From contig CAJQUW010006351.1 of assembly GCA_907163375.1 (NCBI GenBank), positions 62,001-126,000 on the forward strand: a stretch of 64,000 nt of DNA, in the 5' to 3' direction. The DNA comes from Prostheceraeus crozeri (Eukaryota > Platyhelminthes > Polycladida > Euryleptidae). The notes under the pieces were generated by a model. It made no database searches and was not told where the DNA came from. It was given only the letters and a program-made list of their open reading frames with translations. Shown here in pieces: positions 31,120 to 42,148 of this stretch. Each line of letters opens with the position of its first letter. Within the stretch, counting starts at the first letter, position 1. Both the position numbers and the translations under genes were made by a program.

Positions 31120-31371
31120 TCAACTTCGATCCCTACTCCTTAATGGCCGAAGATTATACGAATGAGCAGTCCTTCGCGGACTGAGTTCATACTTGTTATC
31201 CCCATCACACTCTCCCCGTGGTAAAGCTGTGGGAATCCCTGAAGCCAAATAATCATAGGCTGCCAGCCCTGCCTCACAATCATGCAAATGTCTGCTAACC
31301 CGTTTCATGTTGAATTGATTATGAGTAGACTCAAGCCCCGAGCTGAACCTTATCCTATACGTCGCAGGGCT
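31120..31371 (-). pseudogene. Gypsy pol C-terminal tail
   Basis: The minus-strand frame next to the BEL LTR ends AHSYNLRPLRSRDRS, a typical end of Ty3/Gypsy integrase. It shows that the BEL LTR lies within pol, near its end. Confidence 0.75.
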
Positions 31372-31757
31372 TGTTAATGTTCAATAAAAATAGCAATAAT
31401 CTGTGTTGGAAAATTCTTTGGTGTTATTTGTGTTGCACACAAGATATAATTCACAAATATAAATAATTCACAGATTGCAAGTCATTTCTTGAAATATGCA
31501 GCACATCTATCTTTTTTTCTATCTGCACATTCGCACGGCAAGTCAAGATATAGTTACATCTCATTCAAAATTCATAACGATTATCATGACTACATACATT
31601 AGAAACAATTAGATCAGGCATATAGATACATGTATGTCAGCAACATAGACATACAGACATTCAAAACTATGTCACTGGCTAGGCCAACCTTGCATCACAA
31701 AACTATGAACTATTGAAAATCTATGCAAATGGAGGCTAGAGACTATTCGTCAGAACA
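31372..31757 (-). repeat. solo BEL LTR, copy 2
   Basis: A 386-bp LTR identical in ends to copies 1 and 3 but with Gypsy pol on both sides, flanked by GGGCT and GGGAT. This is what LTR-LTR recombination leaves after deleting a BEL body. Confidence 0.85.
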
Positions 31758-32906
31758 GGGATGATGACCCTAATAACCGTTCCTTGGTGACAAAACTTAT
31801 TACCTTTTCCTCTCCGTACCAGCAATTTCGTCCCAACGCTGTAATTGCGAATGATTCCCCTCTTTGAATTGTAGTATTTATCAATATTTTTTGCAGGCAC
31901 CGTCACGCAACGAGGCAACTTGTGTGGTCCCACGCAGCTGAGCTTTGTCCGCATACTTCGTCCAGTTAGCATGAAGAAAGGTGTTTGCCCAGTTACTTCG
32001 TTAGGCGTTGCTCGAATATCGAAGAGCAGTCTATAGAGACAGGCTTGTAGATTTCGTCTCGGAAATTCTGATTTCATCTTTGCTAGCCTCTTCTTGATGG
32101 TCGAATGCAATCTTTCGACAGTTGAGTTTCCAAAAATTGCAGGAATTCACTAGAGTTAAAGATAGCTGCATTATCAGAAACTAATGACTGAGGTAAACCC
32201 CATCGAGAAAATACATCACACAACTTTTCAATAACTGAAGACGCAGATCCACTTTGAATAATATAAACCTCTGGATATCGAGAATGTAAGTCGACTATAG
32301 TCAACAGTGTTTGACCGTCGAGTTCATGGGATGGTCCGGTCAAGTCTATGGCTACTTTTGACCAAGGAATCTGCTCTTGAGACGCAACCTTCTTCATAGG
32401 CGCCCTATCACTGATAGTTGAATGCATCAAACAAAATTGACAGTTTCGGCAGTATACTTCTATATCTTTATCCATGGCAGGCCAATAGACGACTGAGCGC
32501 ATCATGGCTTTCATTTTATTCATACCCATGTGATTTTCATGACATTGCCTAAGGATTTCAGGTCTCAAAGTTTGAGGAATTACTGTCCTGTCGCCTCTGG
32601 TAAGTATTAGTTTGTCATTTACCTCGTATACAGCAAGTTCGTCACGCAGTCGCGAGTAAGGTAAGAGTTCTCGAGGATAAGAGTTGACCCAATTTTCACG
32701 CATTGCCTTAAGAATGTCTTGTATTTCAGAATCATTTGCCGACTCTCGTGCAACCACTTCGATATTAATCGGTTTGGCTAATTCAATTGAACATATAGTA
32801 GTTTCGCCAATTAGTTCAGCATCACTCGGATGATCGAAAACTGCATTACGAGAGAAAGCATCTGCTAAGGAATTCTGTTTTCCCGGAATATGCTGAATTA
32901 TAAATT

Positions 32907-33105
32907 GAAAATACGGAGGTCCCCTTTGTAATTTTGTAAATGAAAAGTGCCGCGAGTATGTTCTTCATCTCTATTGCATTTTACACTAAGGCCTTTCGCC
33001 CGCTCTCGTCAGAGTGAACCACGGGAATGAAACACAGATGCAGAAAACTCTTTCAACATACGTGACACGTGACACAAAGTTTGACGTGGACGCAATCAGA
33101 ACTTC
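32907..33105. mobile_element. 199-bp short insertion with 12-bp target duplication
   Basis: Unit 2 differs from unit 1 by this segment. It is flanked by GAATTATAAATT at 32,895-32,906 and 33,106-33,117; unit 1 has that site once. No ORF, no clear inverted ends, no A-tail. A GTGGTTCACTC stretch on the minus strand is weakly like a pol III box B. A SINE or other non-autonomous element is the best guess; the family is not recognised. Confidence 0.75.
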
Positions 33106-35640
33106 GAATTATAAATTCGAAATTCTGAATCGACAGAATCCAACGTCTCAGACGGCTGGATAGAGAATCAATGGGTTTCTTCAATATTCTTAGTATCGGC
33201 TTGTGGTCTGTCTGAACAATAAAATTGGTCCCAATCAGATACAATTTAAATCTGTGCAATGCAAAAACCAACCCGAGAAACTCGCGCTCTAATTGTGAAT
33301 AATTTGATTCTGTTTTCGTAGTCATCCTAGAGGCAAAGAGTATAGGATGACCGTCTTGTAGCAATACGCAACCCAAACCGACAGGACTCGCGTCACACTG
33401 AATCACAATTTCTTTCTTAGGATCACAGTAGTATCGTACTTGAATATTGCATAACTTTTCTCTTAATTCGCAGAATGATTCTTTATCTTTCCGAGACCAT
33501 GTGAATTGTTCACGTTTAATCATATCCCATAATGGTTTCGTCACAGTACTGAAGTGTGGTATTGCCAGACTACCAATATATGTTGCCAAACCCAAAAAAC
33601 TTCTTAAGTCCCTCCTTGGTATCCATCAGGTACTTTCATCTCCCGGATACATCTAACCTTTTCGGGGTCAGGCATGACTCCTTCTGATGACCATAAATGT
33701 CCCAAGAATTTTACAGTATTCTTACGAAAATTGCATTTTTCCTTATTCAATCGCACTCCGGCCTCAATAAGTATCTGTAGTGTCTTTCGCAATATCTGAT
33801 CATGTTCATCCGTTGAACGTGCATAGATAAGGAGATCATCCAAATAATTTACTGTTCCCGGAACATCGTGCAATAGATCAGCCAACATCTTTTGAAAATA
33901 TCGGGAGCGCAGTTTAGACCAAACGGCAATCTTTTGTACCTAAATCGACCTTGAGGCGTAGAAAATGTCAGATGTTGACTTGTTTCGGAAATTGGTACTT
34001 GCCAATATGAATTAGTACAGTCAAGGATACTAAATACTTTCGATCCAGCAACTTTTGATCGAATGTCTTCGAAGGTTGGCATTTGATGATATTCCCTCAT
34101 TACATATTCGTTCAATTTTCTCATATCTGCACATATATGAATGCCTTTTCTATCCTTCTTAAAGGCAATTACGGATGGAGAACACCATAGAGAGGATTCT
34201 TGAGCGGGTTCAATTACACCAGCATCTACCATACGATCCAACTCATTTTTCATCATTTCTTGTAACGCAGGTGGTACTCTTCTCGCTGGAGGCGAGAAAG
34301 GGATGGCATTACTTTTCAATTTTATCTCATGTGTCACACCCTTTAACTTTCCACCCTTTGTAAATGCGGCATCATACTCTTGTAGCAAATTATTTAATCC
34401 ATCATCAATTAACTCAATGTCATCTATGGAGGCTAACTCGTGTATCATCCCCAATCGCTTTGACAAATTGTATGCAAGTAACGGCATATCATTATTATCG
34501 AAAACATAAAATACTGCGGAATGCGTTACGCCATTATACGATACCTGACATGTAGTTTTACCCAATACACGTAGACGATCATCACCCCAAGTTTTAGCAT
34601 GAGCATTTATCGGTTCTACATGAATATTCAAACTCTTAGAAAGCGATCGCATACCCAAACAATTACGGTCTGCACCCGTATCAATTTTGCATTTCACTCT
34701 TTCACCGTTAATCAACACGTATCTATTCAGTAATGAACGATCAATTATATCTGCATCAATAGAACACAAGCTAAATAAATTGAATTCATCATCAGGACTA
34801 TCAACATCAGTCTTATGCTCAAAATCATTAGAAGAAATATCATTAGTAACGTTACGAACATTAGCAATGCAATTCACTGACTTACACTGTTTGGCGTAAT
34901 GTCCTCGTTTTGAGCAGGATCGACACGTCGCATTCTTCGCCTGACACATCGGACTATTGGCCAAATGCTGCTTCGAGCCGCATCTGTAGCGCGATCGTTG
35001 AGATGTTTGTCCTGATCTCATCTTGTCATCGAACCGCATTCTTGAAGGATGGTTCTTCTGCTGCCTCTCAAACTTCTTAGGATGACTGCCAGTAGTTGTC
35101 ACAGTAGATACAGAAATGTCATGAGTAGCTTGATTTCGCTCCACTCTTGCCCTTTCGAAAGCTTCTCCACGAGTAAGTGCGTCATCGAACTTCAATTTTG
35201 TAGCATCTTCAGCAAGTAGTCGCTCGCCAAGAACATCGTCTCGCACTCCGATCACTAGAATGTCTCTCAGCATGTTCTGCAAGCTTGCCCCGAAGTCGCA
35301 CTCTCGCCCGAGCCTCCTCAAACGACAGGCAAAGTCAGTTATTGTCTCATTAGGTTGCTGTCGTGCCTCGTAGAATCTCTTCGTAATAGAACTGAAGTCT
35401 TGCCGGAAAAATGTTTGTCGAACTGAGTAACTGCTTCCTCAAACTTTGCCTTGGGCTCAGGTAGACCATCAAAAATCGCTAGGCCATCGCGTCCAAGGGA
35501 GTTGAGAAGTAGAGGTAGCTTCTAATCATCAGTTGCTGCAACTATTGTCAAATAGTTACTGAATAGTCTCGAGAAATATTCCCAATCGGTAGATTTTGGG
35601 GCACTTGGTAGCATTGGATTCGGTATCCTCGTCGCCATTA

Positions 35641-35947
35641 TGTTGCGTAGTAAGAACTCAGCAATGTAGTGTTAAGCAATGTTATTACTGAGATAGCATG
35701 TAGCATGTATAGTGTACAGCATGTAGACGACCGGCTCCGGTCACGTACTGAAAGTGTCTGAAAGAGTCACACATGCACAAGTTCATAATAATCACTCGAA
35801 TTGTCATCACTAGCAGTCAGCAGATTACATGGCCAGATGTTCGTAACGCAAGGCTTAATGGAAAAGTGCAACAGCAAACAATAGCAACAGTAGCAAGCAG
35901 TAACAACAACATTGGCAAACAATAACATAGCTATCGACAACGCAACA
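35641..35947 (-). repeat. Gypsy LTR in unit 2
   Basis: A 307-bp unit with 7-bp terminal inverted ends TGTTGCG/CGCAACA. Near identical to 30,759-31,065. Confidence 0.75.
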
Positions 35948-36253
35948 TCTCTCCCCTTCTCAAAAAAAAACAATCAAACCCAAGGATACAACAACACAGC
36001 CTCAACTTCGATCCCTACTCCTTAATGGCCGAAGATTATACGAATGAGCAGTCCTTCGCGGACTGAGTTCATACTTGTTATCCCCATCACACTCTCCCCG
36101 TGGTAAAGCTGTGGGAATCCCTGAAGCCAAATAATCATAGGCTGCCAGCCCTGCCTCACAATCATGCAAATGTCTGCTAACCCGTTTCATGTTGAATTGA
36201 TTATGAGTAGACTCAAGCCCCGAGCTGAACCTTATCCTATACGTCGCAGGGCT

Positions 36254-36639
36254 TGTTAATGTTCAATAAAAATAGCAATAATCTGTGCTGGAAAATTCTT
36301 TGGTGTTATTTGTGTTGCACACAAGATATAATTCACAAATATAAATAATTTACAGATTGCAAGTCATTTCTTGAAATATGCAGCACATCTATCTTTTTTT
36401 CTATCTGCACATTCGCACGGCAAGTCAAGATATAGTTACATCTCATTCAAAATTCATAACGATTATCATGACTACATACATTAGAAACAATTAGATCAGG
36501 CATATAGATACATGTATGTCAGCAACATAGACATACAGACATTCAAAACTATGTCACTGGCTAGGCCAACCTTGTATCACAAAACTATGAACTATTGAAA
36601 ATCTATGCAAATAGAGTCTAGAGACTATTCGTCAGAACA
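36254..36639 (-). repeat. BEL LTR, copy 3 (3' LTR of the right BEL part)
   Basis: 386 bp. On the minus strand BEL pol ends about 55 bp before it, and a purine-rich AAGGGGGCCAGGA abuts its TGTTCTG start, a polypurine tract. This ties the 386-bp LTR to BEL rather than to Gypsy. Confidence 0.85.
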
Positions 36640-36694
36640 TCCTGGCCCCCTTGGACCGATCACGGATCGTCCAAATGTCATCATTATCATTGTC

Positions 36695-38998
36695 TCACTT
36701 TTCATCAATACACAGACAAGAATCATCTTTTTCGAGAAGATGCAGTTTCTGAATTGGTCGAGTTAGGAATCCTTTCTTTGTTTTCAACCGGAAAGTTCTT
36801 GCAAGACCGTCTTTTCCTTTGATCACTTCTGTTATTCTTCCCAGGGGCCATTGTGGACGAGATATCTTATCTTCTGCAATTAGGCAAACGTCACCGACTT
36901 GAGGTGTCTCCTGTTCTGTCAACCATCGCTTTCGAGGCATTAGTGTTAGTAAATATTCAGTTGACCATCTTTTCCAGAAATGATTCAGGAGGTTTTGAAG
37001 ATGTTTGTATCGTTTGTTGATGGATACTGGAATATTCCGATCATTCAAAACAGGGAAATTCTTCAGGGTGCGTCCAAAAGCCAAGTGTGCGGAAGTTATC
37101 GGCTGAAGGTTCATTGGATCGCTGCTCAGGTAAGTCAGTGGCCTTTGTTTGAGTGAAGCTTCAATGTCTGTTAGCAAGGTATTCAATTCAGAATAACAGG
37201 GGCTTGCATGTCCCAAAACTTTGCGAAGTGGCTCCTTCAGAGAACGATTAATTCTTTCGTAGAATCCACCACGATTAGGGCTTCTTTCTGTAATGAATTT
37301 CCATTTGATACTGCTATCGGTAAGGAACTTGTTGATATCTTCACTTTTCAGATCAATTTTGGCATTGTGAGCTGTCAAAAATCGAAGTATTTTATCGGCC
37401 TTTTTGAACGTAGTCTGATTGTCACTAAATATAGTGTTGCACCATCCCCGTCGATTCATCATCCTTCTCAATGCTGCCAAGAATTCTTCCGTGGTCATAT
37501 CATTCGTTAATTCAAAATGGACCATTCTACTGTGTGCGCAGGTAAAAATACAAATGTAAGCCTTTTGAGTGATTCTTTTGTCGTGTGATTTCAGATAAAT
37601 TATCCCAGTGAAATCAAGTCCAATCTCGGAAAATGCCGGAGAAACACATACTTGCTCTTCTGGAAGAATTCCCCTTTTTGGATGCAGGGGTTTCGTGTTT
37701 GCGTGTTTACAGATCAGGCATTTTTTAATCGCCTTTCGAACTTCTTCTCTTATATGAACAATGTGGAACCTTTGTCGTAACAATGCTATGGTTGTATCCT
37801 GCGGACAATGACAGTTGCTAGTGTGAACATAAAGAATCAATTTCTCAATTAAGGGATCTTTGTCTGGAAGAATTATTGGATGCTGTGTTTCTTTGGGTAA
37901 ATCAGACATTGACAATCGATTACCTCCAACAATTAGACGGCGTGAATCATCCCAATGAGGATCGTGGGCAATAATGTTTGACTGTCTAGACACTGATTTT
38001 CCGGATTCCAATATGGTATACTCATCTTGAAATTTGATTTGTTGAATTCTTCTTAGCAAGAAGTTTTCTGCTTCCAATAATTCATCTGCGCCAATGTATA
38101 GACTGTCATGATTTCTGTCAAATAGGGCGACATTTCTCCAGCGAATAATCCTGGCTGTGATGCGAAGAATCTTGTTATAATTCTCAAATTTCTCAATGTA
38201 TTCTGGATAATCTTTGTCATCGGAATTTCCACTTTTGACTATCAGTGACTTCTTTGGGTTAGCTTCTTTCTCGATTTCGATTCGTACACTTTCAACCAAG
38301 TTCTCTTCATTTTTTTGGCTGGTATTCTTAGTAGGAGGCCAAATTGATTTGTCCTTGGACAGCCACGAAGGTCCTTTCCAATACAACCTACTATGCTTCA
38401 GTTCGGCTAACTTTATCCCGCTGCTATGCAAATCTGCAGGATTTTCCTTTCCTGGACAGTATTTCCAATCCGCAATCGAAGTTAAATCATGGATGTCCTG
38501 GACACGGTTTCTCACCCAACCTTTCCATCGAGAGCTAGGTTTGGCTATCCAAGCAAGAGCAATCTCTGAATCTAGCCACAAATGAATTTCATCGATGTGA
38601 ATGCTTTTGCTGCTTGCCTTCACAATATAATCCTTAAGTTTTGCCAGACTATGAGCAGACAGGAGTTCGAGCCTTGCAATTGGAGGTTTTTTCAACGATG
38701 CCACTCGAGTCTTAGCCATCAAATAGGCAATTTCAACATTTCCATTTGTGTCTTCAATTCTTAGATAGAAAACTGCTCCGTAAGCCTCAAGTGAGGCATC
38801 AGCGTACCCATGAAGTTGGATTGATTTGATTGATTTCCCATGTATTGTTCGGAAAGGAGACCGAGGAAGCTCAATTGTTTCAAGAATGCGGATTTCATCT
38901 GTCCACTTTCTATATCGAGTTTCAATTGATCCCGTAATTGGAGTCTTCCATTCGACTTTTACTTTCCATAACTCTTGCATGAGAATCTTTGCTCTCAC
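36695..38998 (-). pseudogene. BEL/Pao pol, 3' part: RNase H region and integrase
   Basis: A 767-codon frame. It includes a Pao-type RNase H region (HGYADASLEAYGAVFYL), an integrase zinc region (CLICKHANTKPLHPKRG), catalytic blocks GLDFTGI, FSDNQTTF and GGFYERINRSL, and a C-terminal domain (RPQWPLGRITEV). It ends shortly before the BEL 3' LTR. Confidence 0.88.
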
Positions 38999-40055
38999 GA
39001 TGAAGGCAGAAAAAATCCAAAGATATCATAGATTGAGCTCAGCTTACTCAGGATTGACTGTTTCGTTACGACTTGGTCCTGTTTAATGATAGAATCCTTC
39101 ACGTTGCAATAAAATGTATCTCTGACAGTATGCCACTTCAAGCCTAGTGATCCAGCTAAACCAAATTTATTGTCGTCTAAGTCAATCACCAGATTAGGAA
39201 GTCTTTTGCTTTCAGGAATAGTTTGCATCACTTTCTGAGAATTAGAGGCAAATTTTGTTAAATTCCAACCTCCTGATAAGAAGAAACTATTCAACTTGGA
39301 GCATTTTTCAATCACTTCGTCCTCGGTCTGTGCGCCTTCGTGAACATCATCCATATAGACGTTTGTTTTGATCGACTCCACAAATTCCTCTCCATATTGA
39401 TCCACATTATCCATGGTATGTTTCTGCATTGTTGAGATACACAAATAGGGACTTGAACTTTCTCCAAATAGTACTCGTTCCATCATGAATATTTTTGGTT
39501 GTGTTGACTTATCACAATGACGCCACAAATAAAGTTGATAGCGTTGATGCTTTTCATTAACCTTGGTTTGTGGAAACATCTTTTGTATATCTGCATTTAT
39601 TGCGATTCGATGCATCCAAAACCTCAATAGAACTGATGCAATATCAGGTAATAGATTAGGACCTTGAAGGAGCACATCATTCAGAGATGTTCCATTACGG
39701 TCTTTCGCACTTGCATCAAATACAATTCTTGTTTTTGTTGATGTGCTGGTTTCTTTGAATACAGCATGATGCGGTATGAAGTAATGTTCTTGTTTCAGGA
39801 CATCTTTGACTTCTTTCCCTGAGAGCTCGCGAGCAAATCCCAATTCAGCGTAATCCATGATTGCCTTTTCATATACATCAATTCGATCTGGTCTTTTCAA
39901 CAATTGTTTTTCAGTACATTCTAATCTTCGAAGAGCCTCTGTGTAATTATCTTCCAAACAAGGTCTGTCAGGACGAAATGGAAGATCGACTACATATCTT
40001 TCACCATCATAAAATGTATTCTTATCGAATATTTCCATCGCGGTTTTCTCATCAC
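38995..40055 (-). pseudogene. BEL/Pao reverse transcriptase part
   Basis: Continues upstream of the previous entry with RIVFDASAK, ADIQKMFPQ and the catalytic NVYMDDVHEGA. Its first 600 bp (39,456-40,055) repeat 23,363-23,962. It breaks off at 40,055 against unrelated DNA without an LTR. Confidence 0.88.
39456..40055 (-). repeat. 600-bp direct repeat of BEL pol, right copy
   Basis: Partner of 23,363-23,962. The right edge is the end of the retrotransposon block. Confidence 0.9.
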
Positions 40056-40309
40056 GGCGCTATTGATTTTAAATCATTAACTTAATTCATTTAACTCATT
40101 CAAATCAGTTGTACTATCAATATAATTAATCTCGCGTAGGCTTATAAAAAGCATTCAATCCTAAAAGATCACATTCATTTATGAAGTCTGACCTTGCCAT
40201 GTTACTCGTCAGACGTGTAACATGGAATGCGATTAATAACTTTTCAGGAAGAAATTAGAATCGATTGTTATTGCGGAAAATATCAAAATAATTTATATTT
40301 TCATACGAA
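40056..40309. other. AT-rich DNA between the BEL block and P2
   Basis: About 250 bp without ORF or repeat recognised. The last six bases before P2 (TACGAA) are the expected target duplication of the P2 insertion. Confidence 0.5.
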
Positions 40310-41340
40310 AGTAGTAAGTAAAACTCCACTTCTGGATAGCGCAAGATGGCCGCCGTCGCTGACGTCCCCCCCCTCTGGAACGGCAGAGTGTCGTGGTCGG
40401 CCGCCGTGGTGCTTTGAGTCTGACTCCCCCCCCCTCTGGCCGGCCGTCGTAGCGCGCGGTGATGTGCTGTCCAGGTTGGCGTGGTGTGCCGGCCAGGTTG
40501 GGAGGGTGGACTGTCGTAGCTCATCCTAAGTGTCAGAGTGGCTTTGTATGGGTAAAATTTTGAAAATTTTCCAAAGTGTGTCATTTCGACCTGGGACCTT
40601 CACCAAAACATTTTTCATCAAATTTCACGGACCCCCCCCCCCGACAGCAATCTTCTAACTTTGGTTCTAGTGGACGGATTTTGTCTTACAGCTACTCGTT
40701 TGAAAGAGGAGAAAAAACTGCTCCACGACATTTTTTGTTGCGAGTCAATCGGACCAGCCGTTCAAAAGTTAGAGCTGTTACAAGATTTTAGGTTGGAGCT
40801 CACCTGAAAAAATCCTAAGTTTCAGTGGCTTTGTATGGGTAAAATTTTGAAAATTTTCCAAAGTGTGTCATTTCGACCTGGGATCTTCATCAAAGTTTGT
40901 TTCATCAAATTTCACTGACCCCCCCCCTCGGGAGAGCTAGCTTCGATCTTGGCTTCCAGTGGGCGGATTTTGTCGTGCAATAGCTGGTTTGAAAGCTAAG
41001 AGTGAGACAAATTCACTGAAAGAATCGGCTTGTCCATATCTGTCTTCGTTCAAAAGTTAGAGCTGTTACAAGATTTTAGGTCGGAGCTCACCTGAAAAAT
41101 CCTAAGTGTCAGAGTGACTTTGTATGGACAAAATTTTGAAAATTTTCCAAAGTGTGGCATTTCGACCTGGGACCGTCACCAAAACATTTTTCATCAAATT
41201 TCTCTGAACGAGGGGGGAGGGGGGGTCCGTGAAATTTGATGAAAAATGGTTTGGTAAAGGTCCCAGGTCGAAATTCGGAAGTTTTAAATTTTTCAAAATT
41301 TTCACCACACTGGAGCTCTCACACTTAGGAATTTTTTCAC
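40310..41340 (+). repeat. left terminal inverted repeat of P2, with internal repeats and a fold-back
   Basis: A GC-rich outer part with poly-C runs matches the inverse of 23,240-23,362. Inside are copies of a module (GGCTTTGTATGGGTAAAATTT...) near 40,540, 40,825 and 41,110, and one inverted copy at about 41,226-41,335 forming a fold-back around a G-rich centre. A stretch at 40,925-41,050 matches the P1 repeat (AGCTAGCTTCGATCTTGGC). No gene. Confidence 0.8.
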
Positions 41341-41514
41341 TTATATTGTGGCATGTTACATGGATATGTGCTGACGGACCAACTTCCCGTGGTCATATGA
41401 GAATGGTTCAGGTGTCATATGATAGAGAATGATGAGACGAATCGTTTGCAACAAACCGCATGTCGCTACGATGAATACTTTCGGAGATAGAGCCATTTTA
41501 AGTTTTCTTCCGAG

Positions 41515-41565
41515 CATATATAAACCCCCGACAACGTAAGTCTGATCACTTCATCGAAAGACGAG
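41515..41565 (+). promoter_or_regulatory. TATA promoter and first exon of gene A (P2)
   Basis: CATATATAAAC at about 41,514-41,524, a start-like TCACTTCATC about 25 bp on, then donor GTAAGC at 41,566. The exon has no ATG, so the coding start is in the next exon. Confidence 0.6.
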
Positions 41566-42128
41566 GTAAGCGACGGTCGTCGCTCTGAGCTCCCGATATC
41601 GGGTGTTTCAAAGGACTCTATCTTTTGAAGTAGGCAAGCTATCTTCTTACTTCAAAGTTTGTATGATAGAGTTTGATAGTGTCTTTACTACTGATAAAAT
41701 TTTTTAAAAGTAGTATGAGTAGTAAAATGCGGAATTTTTTAAAAATTCTTGATTTTCAGTTTTTTCAAAGTTTTAACATGTAGACTAAGGTTTTCAAGTA
41801 TGCTGAGTTCAAATCTGCTATCAGATTTGAAATTTAACTAAGTCTAAGCCAGCTTTGAGGGGTTAGATCCAAGCTACTGATCACTACCTTTGACTCGGCG
41901 TTGCTGTTACCACTTCGGGGCAGTGACAATGATGTCTTCAGCTGTAAAGAGCGGGTATCAGGGAAGATCTCTCACTTCCCTAGTGATCAGTACAAGGCCT
42001 TCGGGCTGTCGACGGGATCGAGTGCCACTCACTATACTCAAATCTATCATTCCTGACTAAGTGTAATGCTTTAGGAATATGACTGTACTACATGATTCCA
42101 AACTTATACAAATTTCATTATCTTACAG
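41566..42128 (+). other. probable 5' intron of gene A (P2)
   Basis: GT at 41,566, TATCTTACAG ending at 42,128. Some hairpins are visible (AGGGAAG/CTTCCCT near 41,961; AGGCC-TTCG-GGCT near 41,995) but no gene. Confidence 0.5.
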
Positions 42129-42148
42129 TTAACGATAAAATCTCAGGC

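Larger units (their letters stand above)
27087..31371 (-). mobile_element. Ty3/Gypsy unit 1
   Basis: On the minus strand: the C-terminal tail of pol (31,120-31,371), one Gypsy LTR, gag, then pol down to the BEL LTR. It is a head-to-tail array unit, so the pol tail belongs to the neighbouring Gypsy copy. It is about 4.3 kb and near identical to unit 2. About four breaks, mostly shared with unit 2, so they predate the array's duplication. Confidence 0.85.
31758..36253 (-). mobile_element. Ty3/Gypsy unit 2
   Basis: Same content as unit 1 (pol tail, LTR at 35,641-35,947, gag from 35,638, pol) and only a few substitutions away. It is 211 bp longer because of a short insertion at 32,907-33,105. 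About four breaks plus the insertion. Motifs as in unit 1, including RYRCGSKQH, YLDDLLIYA and DLTGPSH. Confidence 0.88.
23363..40055 (-). mobile_element. nested BEL/Pao and Ty3/Gypsy block
   Basis: On the minus strand the order is: BEL pol (3' part), BEL LTR, Gypsy unit 2, BEL LTR, Gypsy unit 1, BEL LTR, BEL gag and pol (5' part). The two BEL parts overlap by a 600-bp direct repeat at the block's outer edges. The three BEL LTRs sit at the same position of Gypsy pol, so this is a tandem Gypsy array carrying BEL insertions, one reduced to a solo LTR. LTR differences of about 1-2% suggest a young array. All coding parts are fossils. Confidence 0.8.

Noticed and set aside
41961-42010. Hairpins in the gene A intron as another ribozyme or structured RNA
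   Set aside because: Simple stems only; no known ribozyme core and no clear counterpart at the same place in P1.
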